Shown here piece after piece: positions 17,023 through 27,252 of a DNA stretch of 64,000 nt. The DNA comes from Nitrosovibrio tenuis (lineage in GTDB: Bacteria; Pseudomonadota; Gammaproteobacteria; Burkholderiales; Nitrosomonadaceae). The position numbers and the translations under genes are program-made. The notes under the pieces were generated by a model. The model did no database searches, was not told where the DNA came from, and saw only the letters and a program-made list of their open reading frames with translations. Position 1 is the first letter of the stretch, and every line of letters begins with the position of its first letter. Location of the stretch: contig NZ_FOBH01000003.1 of NCBI RefSeq assembly GCF_900109785.1, forward strand, positions 62,001-126,000, written 5' to 3'.

Positions 17023-18090
17023 TTATATGACAGGATATGAACCCAGCACTTTGAGGAATGCCGCCACCTCTCGTAATTTTTGCAGCGCTTGGGCAATTTT
17101 TGGATCCTGCTGATGCCCCTCGATATCCACGAAGAACACATATTCCCACAGACCCGCTCGAGAAGGGCGGGACTCCAGGCGGCTCATGCTTACTCCGTGT
17201 TCCGCCAAGGGAGCCAGTAATTCATGTATTGCACCGGGGCGGTTCCTGGCTGATATAACCAGAGACGTTTTATCCCTGCCTGAGGCGGCGACCTCCTGCG
17301 CGCCGATCACCAGAAAGCGCGTAGTGTTGTTGGGATCATCCTCGATGTTTTCCGCGCATACGGTGAGTCCGAATACTTCCCCCGCTTTCCTGCCGGCTAC
17401 GGCGGCGGCATTTTCATCCTCGGCGGCCAATCTAGCCGCATCCGCATTGCTTGCTGCGTTAATCCGTGCCTCACCGGTCAGATGGGGCAGATGAACGTTA
17501 AGCCACTCATGACATTGAGAGAAGGATTGAGGATGAGAGTAAATTTTTCTGATACGTGTAAGGTCGCGATGGTGCGCGAGCAAGAGTTGATGTATGGGCA
17601 GCGCAATTTCACCACATACTTTCAATGGCGTTTGCAGCAACAGGTCGAGCGTCCTGCCGACCGCGCCTTCAGTGGAATTCTCGACCGGCACTACGCCATA
17701 GCCCGCCCCCCCGGACTCCACTTTACGAAACACATCATCTATAGAGGTGCATGGCAGGGTCGTTACCACGGTGCCAAAACGCTTCAGCGCAGCTTCTTCA
17801 GAAAAGGTTCCTTGCGGTCCCAGGTATGCAACGGTCAGAGGTTCTTCCATGGATCGGCACAGTGACATGATTTCAGTGAATAACCGTACAATATGTTCAT
17901 TTGCCAGTGGTCCCGGATTCAATTTGCATAACCGCGCCAACACCTGAGCTTCGCGCTCGGGCCGATATGCCATGCCGTTTTTGATTTGCCCGATTTCACG
18001 CGCAAGACTGGCGCGCGCGCTCATTAATCGGAGCAGCTCACTGTCAATTACATCTATTCTATCGCGCAGATGTTTGAGTTGATCGATCAT
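17023..18090 (-). CDS. pheA: bifunctional chorismate mutase / prephenate dehydratase
   Basis: The 355-residue protein catalyses chorismate to prephenate to phenylpyruvate. Residues about 1-85 are an AroQ-type helical chorismate mutase (LRDRIDVIDSELLRLMSAR). Residues about 90-270 are the dehydratase (VAYLGPQGTFSEEAA, VVPVENSTEGAVGRTLDLL, and the catalytic NTTRFLVIG). The C-terminal ACT domain has the phenylalanine-binding elements RNRPGAIHELL and SRLESRPSR, so allosteric feedback inhibition is expected. It sits between serA and hisC, about 50 bp from serA and 60 bp from hisC. Confidence 0.95.
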   Translation of the reverse strand: MIDQLKHLRDRIDVIDSELLRLMSARASLAREIGQIKNGMAYRPEREAQVLARLCKLNPGPLANEHIVRLFTEIMSLCRSMEEPLTVAYLGPQGTFSEEAALKRFGTVVTTLPCTSIDDVFRKVESGGAGYGVVPVENSTEGAVGRTLDLLLQTPLKVCGEIALPIHQLLLAHHRDLTRIRKIYSHPQSFSQCHEWLNVHLPHLTGEARINAASNADAARLAAEDENAAAVAGRKAGEVFGLTVCAENIEDDPNNTTRFLVIGAQEVAASGRDKTSLVISARNRPGAIHELLAPLAEHGVSMSRLESRPSRAGLWEYVFFVDIEGHQQDPKIAQALQKLREVAAFLKVLGSYPVI

Positions 18091-18137
18091 CTAGGGATTC
18101 CTAGGATGAATTCATTCTGCTTATCGCTAGCAGAGCG

Positions 18138-19337
18138 CTACCCAGCCGGTACGGGCAGGTAACGCACCATTAGTACACCCTTGATCGCAGCAATCTCATC
18201 CAGTGCTTCTTGCGGCACCGGACTGTCCACGTCGACCAGGGTGTAGGCCATTTCGCCGCGAGATTTATTCCCCATGTTATGGATATTGAGGCCGGCCTTG
18301 GCCATGCTAGTGGAGATTTGCCCCAGCATGTTGGGCACATTGGCATTGGCAACCGCCAGCCGATAAGGGGATTCGCGTTCCATTGTTATATTGGGGAAAT
18401 TCACCGCATTGACGATGTTGCCGTTTTCCAGGTGATCTATCATCTGGTTGACCACCATTACCGCACAATTCTCTTCCGCTTCCAGCGTGGAAGCACCCAG
18501 GTGCGGCAGCGTAATCACCCCGGGGTGATGCTGTAATCTCTGGCTGGGAAAGTCGCAGACGTAGTATTTTATTTTGCCGGATTCGATTCCTTCGAGTACC
18601 GCATTCTCGTCAATGATGCCGTCACGGGAGAAATTGAGCAGGATCGCGTCCTTTTTCATATGCTGCACGCGTTCGTGATTAATCAGGCGGCGCGTTGTGT
18701 CCAGCAAAGGCACGTGCAATGTTACAAACTCGCTGTTGCGGAGCAGATCCTCGAGGCTTTCGGCCCGTTTTACCTCGGACGAGAGATTCCACGCTGCATC
18801 CACGGTTATATTCGGGTCATAACCCATGACTTTCATGCCGAGCCTGATTGCCGCATCGGCAACGAGCCGGCCTATCGCACCCAAGCCTATGATACCCAGG
18901 GTACGCCTGGGCAACTCAATACCGGCGAACTGCTTCTTGCCGTCTTCCGCCAGCTTGTTGAGGGCTGCGTCATCACCCTTTAAATTTTCAGTAAAGCGGA
19001 TTGCCGGGATCAGATTGCGCGATGCCATCAGCAAGCCGGCCAGCACCAGCTCCTTCACCGCATTGGCATTTGCACCCGGTGCATTGAATACCGGGACGCC
19101 GCGCAGATTCATATCTTTCACCGGGACATTATTGGTACCGGCGCCCGCCCGGCCTATCGCCTTGACGCTGGAAGGAATATCCATTTGGAGCATATTGTGC
19201 GAACGCACCAGGATCGCATCGGGCTCGGTAACATCGTTGCCCACGATGTAGCGATTCGGTGCGAAAAGCTTCAGGCCCAATGGCGAAATCTGATTGAGCG
19301 TCTGTATCCTGAAGATTTTATGTGCGCGTTCAGGCAT
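18138..19337 (-). CDS. serA: D-3-phosphoglycerate dehydrogenase with ACT domain
   Basis: The 399-residue enzyme oxidises 3-phosphoglycerate in the first step of serine synthesis. It shows GRAGAGTNNVPV, the NAD-binding LGIIGLGAIGRLVADAA, FSRDGIIDENAV, and the catalytic-type histidine in TLPHLGASTLEAEENCA. The C-terminal ACT domain (MLGQISTSMAKAGLNIHNM through the end) is the regulatory serine-binding part. The length matches the short ACT-bearing form of about 400 residues. Its start lies inside serC (8-base overlap), so the two serine genes are translationally coupled within the aromatic cluster. Confidence 0.94.
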   Translation of the reverse strand: MPERAHKIFRIQTLNQISPLGLKLFAPNRYIVGNDVTEPDAILVRSHNMLQMDIPSSVKAIGRAGAGTNNVPVKDMNLRGVPVFNAPGANANAVKELVLAGLLMASRNLIPAIRFTENLKGDDAALNKLAEDGKKQFAGIELPRRTLGIIGLGAIGRLVADAAIRLGMKVMGYDPNITVDAAWNLSSEVKRAESLEDLLRNSEFVTLHVPLLDTTRRLINHERVQHMKKDAILLNFSRDGIIDENAVLEGIESGKIKYYVCDFPSQRLQHHPGVITLPHLGASTLEAEENCAVMVVNQMIDHLENGNIVNAVNFPNITMERESPYRLAVANANVPNMLGQISTSMAKAGLNIHNMGNKSRGEMAYTLVDVDSPVPQEALDEIAAIKGVLMVRYLPVPAG

Positions 19338-20424
19338 GGGTTCTCGCGAACTCTTTCATGAATTCCACCAGGACCTTTACCCCTTCGGGCGGCATGGCGT
19401 TATATATCGAGGCGCGCATTCCGCCCACCGAACGATGTCCTTTCAATTGAACCAGGCCCTGCTCTTTTGCCTGCTTCAAAAATTCTTCATCCAAACCGGT
19501 ATCTTTTAGCGTGAAAGGTACATTCATGCGGGAGCGGTCTGCTTTGCCTACCGGACAATGATAAAAATCGGTTTTGTCCAGGAAGTCGTATAACAGATTG
19601 GCTTTGGCAATGTTGATGCGCTCCATCTCCGCCAACCCGCCCTTTTTTTTCAACCACTCGAGTACCAAACCGCAAATATACATCGGATAGGTCGGCGGTG
19701 TGTTATACATTGAGTCGTTATCAGCATGGGTCTTATAGTCAAACATGGTCGGGGTGCCGGGGACGGTTGTTCCCAGCAAGTCTTCCCTTACGATGACAAT
19801 GCATAATCCCGCCGGGCCGACATTTTTTTGCGCTCCTGCATAAATCATCCCGAACCGGGCCACATCCAGCGGGCGCGACATGAAGCTGGAGGACATGTCC
19901 GCGACCAATGGCATTTCAACGCCCAGATGCGCCAAATCCGGCGTCCAGTTGAACTCTACCCCTCCAATCGTCTCATTGGGCGTGTAATGCAAATAGGCTG
20001 CTTCGCGATCGATATTCCAGACGTTCTGTGGGGGTACGTACGTGAAATTCGCGTCCTCGGATGAGGCCGCGATATGTACGGCGCAATATCTCTTGGCTTC
20101 TTTGATGGCTTTTTTGGACCATTCCCCAGTATTGATATAGTTCGCACTTTTTTTCCCGCGCAGCAGGTTCATCGGCACCATGGCAAACTGGCTGGAGGCA
20201 CCACCCGATAGAAAAAGAACCTTATAATTATCCGGGATGCCCGCCAGTTCTCGCAGATCAGCTTCGGTCTTCGCCGCGATCGACATGAACTCCTTGCCGC
20301 GATGGCTCATTTCCATAACCGACATGCCGCTTCCATGCCAGTCGACCATCTCATCCCGCGCTTGTTGCAAAACCTCTGCCGGCAATACCGCTGGGCCCGC
20401 ACTGAAGTTATAGATATGTTTCAT
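19330..20424 (-). CDS. serC: phosphoserine aminotransferase
   Basis: The 364-residue PLP enzyme converts 3-phosphohydroxypyruvate to phosphoserine; SerC also serves pyridoxine synthesis. Marks are YNFSAGPAVLP at the N-terminus, GKEFMSIAAKTEADLREL, LFLSGGASSQFAMVPMNLL, and the PLP lysine in YAGAQKNVGPAGLCIVIV. The C-terminal FLKQAKEQGLVQLKGHRSVGG region and GGMRASIYNAMP are complete. It lies 123 bp downstream of gyrA and overlaps serA. In that gap short repeats of the form CAAATGGTTC / CAAATGGCCC are seen near 20490-20520; no function is assigned. Confidence 0.95.
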   Translation of the reverse strand: MKHIYNFSAGPAVLPAEVLQQARDEMVDWHGSGMSVMEMSHRGKEFMSIAAKTEADLRELAGIPDNYKVLFLSGGASSQFAMVPMNLLRGKKSANYINTGEWSKKAIKEAKRYCAVHIAASSEDANFTYVPPQNVWNIDREAAYLHYTPNETIGGVEFNWTPDLAHLGVEMPLVADMSSSFMSRPLDVARFGMIYAGAQKNVGPAGLCIVIVREDLLGTTVPGTPTMFDYKTHADNDSMYNTPPTYPMYICGLVLEWLKKKGGLAEMERINIAKANLLYDFLDKTDFYHCPVGKADRSRMNVPFTLKDTGLDEEFLKQAKEQGLVQLKGHRSVGGMRASIYNAMPPEGVKVLVEFMKEFARTHA

Positions 20425-20547
20425 GGAATTCCTTTATCTCACCCACCGCTTACCATCGTAATACTTCCGGCTTCAAAATGGGTTCCGACGGTTGCAAATG
20501 GTTCAAATGGCCCAAATGGTCCGGTAAGATATATTTATGAGAAACCC

Positions 20548-23121
20548 TTATTCGTTGGTCTCTGCCACCCGTTCCAGTCCATCGTCGGTCTCAACCACCC
20601 GTTCCAGTCCGGCAAGTTTCTCCCCCTCGTCCAGGTTGATCAGGATCACGCCCTGGGTGGCACGGCTCATTTCGCGAACTTCGTTGACGCGGGTGCGGAT
20701 CAATACGCCTCCGGTAGTGATTAGCATGATTTCGTCATCCTCTCTCACCAGCTTCGCCGCCACGACCTTGCCGTTACGCTGGCTGGTCTTGATGGCGGTC
20801 ATTCCCTGGCTGCCGCGGCCATGCCGCGTGTATTCGCCTATCGGAGTGCGCTTGCCATAGCCGTTTTCCGTCGCGGTTAAAACCGCTACTTCCTCCCGCT
20901 CAGCCACCAGCAGGGATATAACCTTTTGCCCTTTGCCCAGTTTCATTCCACGTACGCCGCGTGCGCCGCGCCCCATGGGACGCACATCATTTTCATCGAA
21001 ACGGACTGCTTTTCCGCCATCGGAAAAAAGCATCACGTCGTGCTTGCCTTCGGTCAGCGCGACGCCGATCAGATAATCATCCTCATCAAGGCCTACGGCG
21101 ATGATGCCAGTGGCGCGCGGACGGGAAAATTCCGACAAAGGGGTTTTTTTCACCGTGCCGAATGAGGTTGCCATAAATATATAGCGGTTTTCGTCGAATG
21201 CCTTGACTGGAAGTATGGCATTGATTTTTTCGCCTTGTTCCAGTTGAACCAGGTTGACGATCGGCTTGCCGCGCGAAGCGCGGCCTCCTTGCGGTATGGA
21301 ATAAACCTTGATCCAGTACACCCGTCCGCGGCTTGAAAAGCACAGGATGTAGTCATGCGTATTAGCGATAAAGAGATTGTCGATGAAGTCGTCATCTTTG
21401 GTGCCGGTTGCCTGCTTGCCGCGTCCGCCGCGTTTTTGCGCTCGATAGTCATCCAGCGGTTGCGACTTGATATAGCCACCATGCGACAGTGTCACGACCA
21501 CATCTTCCGGTGCGATCAAATCTTCCATACTCAAGTCCTGAGTATTGACGACGATTTCGCTGCGGCGTTTATCACCGAACTGTTGCTTCATGGCAACAAG
21601 TTCCTCGTTGATAATGACCGTGATACGTTCCGGCTTGGCCAGTATATCGAGAAGATCGGCTATCTTTTCCATGATCTCCTTATACTCGCCGACAATCTTG
21701 TCCTGCTCGAGCCCGGTCAGCCGTTGCAGGCGCAACTCCAGAATTGCCTGGGCTTGCGCGTCGGACAGATGATAACCATCTTTTGACAAACCGAACTCGG
21801 GCGCCAATCCCTCAGGACGGAACGCCTGTGTGTCAACCGAGGCGCGGACGAGCATTTCCTCCACCAGCTGGGAACGCCAAACCTTTGCCATCAAGGATTC
21901 TTTCGCTACCGCGGGCGTAGGCGCCGCCTTGATAAGCGCAATCACTTCATCCACGTTTGACAGCGCCACCGCCAAGCCTTCCAATACATGGCCGCGTTCC
22001 CGGGATTTTTTCAGCTCGAACACAGTTCGCCGGGTCACGACCTCGCGACGATGGCGCAGGAACGCGTCCAGCATTTGCTTCAGGTTCAACAGACGCGGCT
22101 GTCCGTCGAGCAGGGCCACCATATTCATGCCAAAGGTGTCCTGCATTTGCGTCTCTTTATATAAATTGTTCAGCACCACTTCAGCAACTTCGCCGCGCCG
22201 CAATTCGATTACCACGCGCATTCCGGATTTATCCGACTCATCGCGCAAGTCGGAAATGCCCTCGATTTTCTTGTCGCGTACCAATTCGCCGATACGGATC
22301 AAGAGGTTGGCCTTGTTCACCTGGTAGGGAAGCTCGTCAATGATGATGCTTTGGCGGCTGCCTTTCTCCATGTCCTCAAAGTGAGTGCGTGCGCGCATCA
22401 CAACACGGCCGCGTCCGCTCCGATAACCCTCTCTTACTCCAGCGACGCCGTAGATAATGCCGGCGGTTGGAAAATCGGGCGCAGGAATGATCTCGATCAA
22501 TTCTTCCACGCCGATTTCCGGGTTCTTCAGTATTGCCAGGCAGGCGTCCACCACTTCATTCAGATTATGTGGCGGTATATTGGTCGCCATGCCGACCGCG
22601 ATGCCGGAAGAGCCATTAATGAGCAGGTTGGGAATTTTTGCGGGCAGAATCAATGGCTCTTTTTCTGAACCATCGTAATTCGGCCCGAAATCCACCGTTT
22701 CCTTATCAAGATCCGCCAACAGCTCATGCGAAATGCGCGACATGCGGATTTCGGTATAACGCATCGCTGCCGCGTTATCGCCGTCCACCGAGCCGAAATT
22801 GCCCTGGCCGTCCACCAGCATGTAGCGCAGCGAAAAGTTTTGCGCCATGCGTACGATGGTGTCATACACGGCATTGTCGCCGTGGGGATGATATTTGCCG
22901 ATCACATCGCCAACGATACGCGCGGATTTCTTGTAGGGACGGTTCCAGTCGTTGGAAAGCTCATGCATGGCGAAAAGCACCCGGCGGTGTACCGGCTTCA
23001 AGCCATCGCGTACATCCGGTAGTGCCCGCCCTACAATTACGCTCATGGCGTAGTCGAGATAGGAACGGCGCATCTCCTCTTCGAGGCTGATGGGCAGGGT
23101 TTCTTTCGCGAATTGATCCAT
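20548..23121 (-). CDS. gyrA: DNA gyrase subunit A
   Basis: The 857-residue subunit breaks and rejoins DNA in the gyrase heterotetramer. The N-terminal catalytic domain shows [40 protein letters not shown] and the active-site tyrosine in [12 protein letters not shown]. The C-terminal beta-pinwheel has the gyrase box [12 protein letters not shown], which distinguishes it from topoisomerase IV. The quinolone-region sequence is [17 protein letters not shown], where position 83 (E. coli numbering) is asparagine rather than serine. The protein ends in a duplicated acidic decapeptide. It diverges from ompA and heads the serine/aromatic cluster. Confidence 0.97.
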   Translation of the reverse strand: MDQFAKETLPISLEEEMRRSYLDYAMSVIVGRALPDVRDGLKPVHRRVLFAMHELSNDWNRPYKKSARIVGDVIGKYHPHGDNAVYDTIVRMAQNFSLRYMLVDGQGNFGSVDGDNAAAMRYTEIRMSRISHELLADLDKETVDFGPNYDGSEKEPLILPAKIPNLLINGSSGIAVGMATNIPPHNLNEVVDACLAILKNPEIGVEELIEIIPAPDFPTAGIIYGVAGVREGYRSGRGRVVMRARTHFEDMEKGSRQSIIIDELPYQVNKANLLIRIGELVRDKKIEGISDLRDESDKSGMRVVIELRRGEVAEVVLNNLYKETQMQDTFGMNMVALLDGQPRLLNLKQMLDAFLRHRREVVTRRTVFELKKSRERGHVLEGLAVALSNVDEVIALIKAAPTPAVAKESLMAKVWRSQLVEEMLVRASVDTQAFRPEGLAPEFGLSKDGYHLSDAQAQAILELRLQRLTGLEQDKIVGEYKEIMEKIADLLDILAKPERITVIINEELVAMKQQFGDKRRSEIVVNTQDLSMEDLIAPEDVVVTLSHGGYIKSQPLDDYRAQKRGGRGKQATGTKDDDFIDNLFIANTHDYILCFSSRGRVYWIKVYSIPQGGRASRGKPIVNLVQLEQGEKINAILPVKAFDENRYIFMATSFGTVKKTPLSEFSRPRATGIIAVGLDEDDYLIGVALTEGKHDVMLFSDGGKAVRFDENDVRPMGRGARGVRGMKLGKGQKVISLLVAEREEVAVLTATENGYGKRTPIGEYTRHGRGSQGMTAIKTSQRNGKVVAAKLVREDDEIMLITTGGVLIRTRVNEVREMSRATQGVILINLDEGEKLAGLERVVETDDGLERVAETNE
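20557..20616 (-). repeat. 30-bp tandem duplication in the gyrA 3' end
   Basis: Two copies of a 30-base unit (starting GGTCTC(T/A)(G/A)CCACCCGTTCC on the plus strand) with period 30 encode the tail [19 protein letters not shown], a doubled DDGLERV(A/V)ET decapeptide. The copies differ at a few bases. Copy-number change here would lengthen or shorten the GyrA tail in steps of ten residues without a frameshift. Confidence 0.75.
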
Positions 23122-23335
23122 TATTTATTTTTCAATCTGGGACAAAGACTTATAGCCAAAATCCCGCCTCAGATGCCGGCACAGATGACAATATGTAAAA
23201 CCGATGATTTTACCATGCCGGCTGTATTCAAGCCACTCTGGATATTCCAGTATTCATGCCGTCTGCAACAACATGATTTGACAAGGACAGCTATATAAAT
23301 ACATAATCGAAACGTGGGTGTGTAATAAATTGCCA

Positions 23336-23365
23336 TTGACAAATAAAATGGTGCTTTTGTTATTT
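23336..23365 (+). promoter_or_regulatory. candidate sigma-70 promoter for ompA
   Basis: A perfect -35 box TTGACA (23336-23341) is followed after 18 bases by TTATTT (23360-23365), about 70 bases before the ompA start. The surrounding region is AT-rich. The 312-bp divergent spacer should also contain the gyrA promoter, for which I see no convincing boxes. Confidence 0.45.
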
Positions 23366-23433
23366 GCATGAATTTTCGCACGACTAGGGATGATTCAATC
23401 TGAATTGAAGTTTTTCTGAAAAAGGGGCATAGC

Positions 23434-24108
23434 ATGAAAAATACGGTAATGAAAAAACTCTTGCTTGGAGCGGTTGTTTTGCCAGTGCTGTTTTCAGGGG
23501 TGGCAATGGCGGAGGAACAACCTGAAGGTTACGCAAGCGATGGCCGCGGCGGAGTGGCCAAAGATTCATCCGGTGACTGTTGGCGCACGGGCTATTGGAC
23601 GCCTGCAATGGCAATATACGAATGCGATCCCGACCTGCTGCCCAAGCCCGAGAAAAAAGTCGAAGCTCCCGCTCCCGCTCCTGCTCCCGCTCCTGCTCCC
23701 GCTCCTACTGCGGAGCCTGAAAAAGTTTCGTTATCCGCTGATGAGCTGTTCGATTTCAATAAAGCCGACCTGAAGCCCGCCGGCAAGCAAGCGCTGGATG
23801 ACCTTGTATCCCAGCTTAAGGGAGTCAAATACGACACGATCGTCGCCATCGGATATACCGATCGTATTGGCTCTGACGCCTACAACAAGAAGCTCTCCCT
23901 GCGCCGTGCTGAGTCTGTCAAGAACTACCTGGTGAAGGAGAAAGGCATAGATCCCGACCGCATCTTTACAGATGGTAAAGGTAAGGCCAATCCGGTAACG
24001 GGCGACACATGCAAAGGCACCAAGAAAACCAAGGCATTGATTGCATGCCTGGCGCCTGACCGTCGCGTTGAAGTGGAAGTATCCGGCACTCGGGAATCTT
24101 CATACTAA
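23434..24108 (+). CDS. ompA: OmpA-family outer membrane / peptidoglycan-associated protein
   Basis: The 224-residue protein has a signal peptide (MKKLLLGAVVLPVLFSGVAM, cleavage near AMA-EE), a short cysteine-containing segment (GDCWRTGYWTPAMAIYECDP), a proline-alanine linker, and a C-terminal OmpA domain that binds peptidoglycan: DELFDFNKADLKPAGKQALD, IGYTDRIGSDAYNKKLSLRR, and DRRVEVEV. There is no transmembrane beta-barrel, so it is probably a small periplasmic or outer-membrane-bound linker protein of the type common in betaproteobacteria beside ubiG and gph. The ATG at 23434 has AAGGGG upstream. A strong terminator follows. Confidence 0.93.
   Translation: MKNTVMKKLLLGAVVLPVLFSGVAMAEEQPEGYASDGRGGVAKDSSGDCWRTGYWTPAMAIYECDPDLLPKPEKKVEAPAPAPAPAPAPAPTAEPEKVSLSADELFDFNKADLKPAGKQALDDLVSQLKGVKYDTIVAIGYTDRIGSDAYNKKLSLRRAESVKNYLVKEKGIDPDRIFTDGKGKANPVTGDTCKGTKKTKALIACLAPDRRVEVEVSGTRESSY
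23665..23706 (+). repeat. hexanucleotide repeat encoding the Pro-Ala linker of OmpA
   Basis: Seven tandem copies of GCTCC(C/T) encode APAPAPAPAPAPAP. Slippage would change linker length by two residues per unit, keeping frame. The linker presumably spaces the peptidoglycan-binding domain from the membrane. Confidence 0.8.
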
Positions 24109-24130
24109 TTCTGTTCAAGCAAAAAATTAA

Positions 24131-24159
24131 AACCCTGCCGTCGCGCAGGGTTTTTTTTT
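24131..24159 (+). terminator. Rho-independent terminator after ompA
   Basis: The hairpin AACCCTGC with GCAGGGTT is closed by a short loop and followed by nine T residues, 23 bases beyond the ompA stop. It separates ompA from the deaminase gene, whose start at 24176 follows the T run by 16 bases, so the deaminase either has a promoter overlapping this region or depends on readthrough. Confidence 0.9.
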
Positions 24160-24175
24160 GCTAAGCTTTCGATAC

Positions 24176-25528
24176 ATGAACGATCCTGTAAAAATTGATA
24201 CGTTACTGGAAGCGCGCTGGATCATTCCCGTCGAACCTGCTGGTCTGGTGTTGCGCAATCATGCCATCGCGATCGATCAAGGAATGATCCGGGCAATTAT
24301 GCCCAGTACTGAAGCCCATGCGCGATTCTCGGCAAATGAACGGATCGTGCTGGGCAATCATGTCCTGATTCCGGGTCTCGTCAATCTGCACATTCACGCG
24401 GCCATGTCGCTGATGCGCGGTCTGGCAGACGATCTGCCCCTGATGGATTGGCTGAATAAATATATTTGGCCTGCTGAAACCAGGCACGTCGATTCAGGCT
24501 TTGTTTTTGATGGGACCCGGTTAGCGTGCGCAGAGATGCTCAAGGGTGGCATTACCACCTTTAACGACATGTATTTCTTTCCCGAGGCATCCGTCCGCGC
24601 AGTGCTGGAATCGGGCATGCGCGCCGCCATAGGCATGATCGCTATTGATCTCCCTACCGCTTACGCCAGCGATGCCGATGATTATTTGGCAAAAGGTCTG
24701 GCCCTGCGTGATGAATTCAATCCTCATTCCCTGCTGTCGTTCTGCTTCGCGCCACACGCTCCTTATACAGTCAGCGATAAATCATTAGCCAATGTACTTA
24801 CATACGCCGAGCAGCTTGACCTGCCTATCCACATTCATCTGCACGAAACGGGCGATGAAATTGCAGATAGCCTGAAAGCAAGCGGCATGCGCCCGATAGA
24901 GCGTTTGCATAAGCTCGGGCTGCTCAGCCCCAATCTGATCGCGGTACATATGGCTCACCTGACCGGCGGTGAAATCGAACTGATGGCGCAGCAAGGTTGT
25001 TCGGTAGCACATTGTCCTTCGTCCAACCTGAAACTTGCGAGCGGACTGGCACCGGTGGTTTCCCTGCTGAGTGCAGGCGTTAATGTCGGCTTGGGTACGG
25101 ATGGGGCCGCCAGCAATAATCGCCTTGATATGTTCGAGGAAATGCGTTTTGCCGCGTTGCTCGCAAAAGGCCAGAGTGGCAGAGCGCATGCATTGCCGGC
25201 ATGGCAGGCACTGCAAATGGCAACGCTCAACGGCGCCAGAGCGCTGGGTCTGGGCGCGCTCACCGGCTCCCTGGTTCCGGGCAAGACGGCCGACATCACC
25301 GCTGTGGATTTTTCCAGCCTTGAACTGGCGCCTTGCTACGATCCGATTTCCCACCTCGTCTATGTCGCCGGACGCGAACACGTGAGCCACGTTTGGGTAA
25401 ATGGTAGAATGCTTCTGGATAACGGGGAACTCACCACCCTGGATGAGCGGGAGCTATTGCACGGGGCGCAACGCTGGCAGGAAAGGATGACGCCGAATGA
25501 AGGACAAGAAACGAAGGTAATTGAGTAA
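24176..25528 (+). CDS. mtaD: TRZ/ATZ-family amidohydrolase (5'-methylthioadenosine / S-adenosylhomocysteine deaminase type)
   Basis: The 450-residue metal-dependent hydrolase shows the metal site [20 protein letters not shown], the further histidines in [10 protein letters not shown] and [10 protein letters not shown], and the aspartate in [14 protein letters not shown]. The family deaminates adenosine-type compounds such as methylthioadenosine and S-adenosylhomocysteine; atrazine-type hydrolases are distant relatives. Placed directly before ubiG, a methyltransferase that releases S-adenosylhomocysteine, a role in clearing that product is plausible (inference). ATG 24176 is chosen; the TTG at 24158 lies in the terminator. 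Its stop lies a few bases before the ubiG ATG. Confidence 0.85.
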   Translation: MNDPVKIDTLLEARWIIPVEPAGLVLRNHAIAIDQGMIRAIMPSTEAHARFSANERIVLGNHVLIPGLVNLHIHAAMSLMRGLADDLPLMDWLNKYIWPAETRHVDSGFVFDGTRLACAEMLKGGITTFNDMYFFPEASVRAVLESGMRAAIGMIAIDLPTAYASDADDYLAKGLALRDEFNPHSLLSFCFAPHAPYTVSDKSLANVLTYAEQLDLPIHIHLHETGDEIADSLKASGMRPIERLHKLGLLSPNLIAVHMAHLTGGEIELMAQQGCSVAHCPSSNLKLASGLAPVVSLLSAGVNVGLGTDGAASNNRLDMFEEMRFAALLAKGQSGRAHALPAWQALQMATLNGARALGLGALTGSLVPGKTADITAVDFSSLELAPCYDPISHLVYVAGREHVSHVWVNGRMLLDNGELTTLDERELLHGAQRWQERMTPNEGQETKVIE

Positions 25529-25532
25529 TAAA

Positions 25533-26237
25533 ATGGAAAAAAAGAGCGTGAATGTCGATCTGCTGGAATTGGATAAGTTCAATCAGTTGGCTCACCGCTG
25601 GTGGGACCCCAGCAGTGAATTCAAGCCCTTGCATGAAATCAATCCGTTGCGTCTGGACTATATTGACCGGTTTGCCAGCCTGGCGGGAAAGGCGGTGCTG
25701 GACGTGGGCTGTGGCGGCGGCATTTTATCGGAAAGCATGGCGGGGCGCGGCGCGCATGTCACGGGGATCGACCTTGGCGACAAGGCCTTGAAGGTGGCGA
25801 AACTGCATCTCCTGGAAAGCGGCAAGCGGGTAACGTATCGCAAGATTGCGGTGGAAGATCTGGCCAAGGAACAACCCCATCATTATGATGTCGTGACTTG
25901 CATGGAAATGTTGGAGCACGTACCCGATCCGTCGAGTACCGTCAGGGCTTGCGCTAAACTCGCCAAGCCCGGCGGCTGGGTATTTTTCTCGACCATCAAT
26001 CGCAACCCGAAATCGTATTTGTTCGCGGTGATAGGCGCCGAGTATGTGCTGGGTCTTCTGCCGAAAGGCACCCATGACTATGCGAAGTTCATCAAGCCCT
26101 CCGAACTCGCGCGCATGGCGCGGGACGCCGATCTTGCCGTGCATGAGATCATCGGCATGACTTACAACCCCATCACCAAGGTTTATGCGCTAGAGCCTGA
26201 CTCGGACGTGAACTACATCATGGCCTTCCGTGCTTGA
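25533..26237 (+). CDS. ubiG: ubiquinone biosynthesis O-methyltransferase
   Basis: The 234-residue SAM methyltransferase performs both O-methylations of ubiquinone synthesis. It shows [20 protein letters not shown] at the N-terminus, which is typical of UbiG, the SAM motif [25 protein letters not shown], and [16 protein letters not shown] at 25521 with GAAGG just upstream could be an alternative start adding four residues and overlapping the preceding gene; the ATG at 25533 is the conservative choice. It is followed after 141 bp by gph, an arrangement common in betaproteobacteria. Confidence 0.94.
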   Translation: MEKKSVNVDLLELDKFNQLAHRWWDPSSEFKPLHEINPLRLDYIDRFASLAGKAVLDVGCGGGILSESMAGRGAHVTGIDLGDKALKVAKLHLLESGKRVTYRKIAVEDLAKEQPHHYDVVTCMEMLEHVPDPSSTVRACAKLAKPGGWVFFSTINRNPKSYLFAVIGAEYVLGLLPKGTHDYAKFIKPSELARMARDADLAVHEIIGMTYNPITKVYALEPDSDVNYIMAFRA

Positions 26238-26378
26238 GCCATTGCCGGGCGCCGCAGGCCCGGTCGTTGCTCAGTCATGACCTGGTTTTCGACTCGGTCG
26301 CGACTCAGTCTCAGTCTCAGCTCGGTTTCTATTATTTAGCACTTCCAACCGATTCAGATTCCCCTCAGTTACCTTGCC

Positions 26379-27026
26379 ATGATAAAGGCAGTTCTTTTCG
26401 ATCTCGACGGAACACTCGCCAATACAGCTCCCGATCTCGGTCACGCCCTCAACCGGCAGCGCATTGCGCGCGGACTCGCTGCCTTGCCGATCGAGCTTAT
26501 CCGCACCGAAGCATCGGCCGGCGCGCGCGGCCTGCTCGGCCTCGGGTTCAACATCAAACCGGGCGATGCCGGGTATGACGCAATGCGCGTTGAATTCCTC
26601 GATTTCTATGCGGAACACCTATGCCGCGAGACATGCCTTTTTTCAGGCGTGGCGGAATTGCTCGATCAGCTTGATGCTCGCGGCCTTCCCTGGGGGATCG
26701 TTACCAATAAACCCGCCCGTTTTACCATACCCCTGATGCAGGAGCTGGGCCTGAGCCGCCGTGCCGCGTGCATTGTCAGCGGTGGCGACACAGCCCATTC
26801 CAAGCCTCATCCCGAGCCACTGCTGGCCGCGACCGGCGCGATGGCTGTCGCGCCCGCAGAGTGCATCTACCTGGGCGATGACATACGCGACGTCCAGGCC
26901 AGTCTGGCTGCCGGTATGGAACCAGTCATCGCCAGATATGGCTACCTGGGAAGCGCAAGCCCCCCCGAATCCTGGGGTGCCAGATATCTCATAGACCAGC
27001 CGCAAGAACTGCTCGGCTACCTCTAG
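26379..27026 (+). CDS. gph: phosphoglycolate phosphatase (HAD family)
   Basis: The 215-residue HAD hydrolase dephosphorylates 2-phosphoglycolate, a product of Rubisco oxygenation and DNA repair. Motif I is LFDLDGTLANTAPDL with the nucleophile aspartate, motif II is WGIVTNKPA, and motifs III/IV are SKPHPEPLL and YLGDDIRDVQASLAAG. It is the last gene of the ubiG-gph pair. About 225 bases separate it from ssrA, in which I see no further gene. Confidence 0.9.
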   Translation: MIKAVLFDLDGTLANTAPDLGHALNRQRIARGLAALPIELIRTEASAGARGLLGLGFNIKPGDAGYDAMRVEFLDFYAEHLCRETCLFSGVAELLDQLDARGLPWGIVTNKPARFTIPLMQELGLSRRAACIVSGGDTAHSKPHPEPLLAATGAMAVAPAECIYLGDDIRDVQASLAAGMEPVIARYGYLGSASPPESWGARYLIDQPQELLGYL

Positions 27027-27252
27027 TTTCTGTTATAGTGGGCTGGGTACTGGCTGGAGCGGGTAGGTGGGTGGAGTGGAGCGCAACCCACCGATATGTC
27101 ATTGATGCTGAGCGAAGATCGTGACAATATCCGCGCTTGCCGGCCTTTTATCCATGTGCTGTGAAAGAGCGAAAAGAGGCTTTACCAAGCTCTTACAGGG
27201 AATTGAACTCTTCCGATTCAATACCATCTAAATAGCTGTAATACAGAATGCC

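Noticed and set aside
24785-25390. 201-codon minus-strand frame inside the deaminase gene
   Set aside because: It is antisense to a well-supported conserved gene and shows no family features.
27203-27252. promoter boxes before ssrA (TTGAAC, TAATAC)
   Set aside because: Spacing between the possible -35 and -10 boxes is about 30 bases, far outside the normal range.
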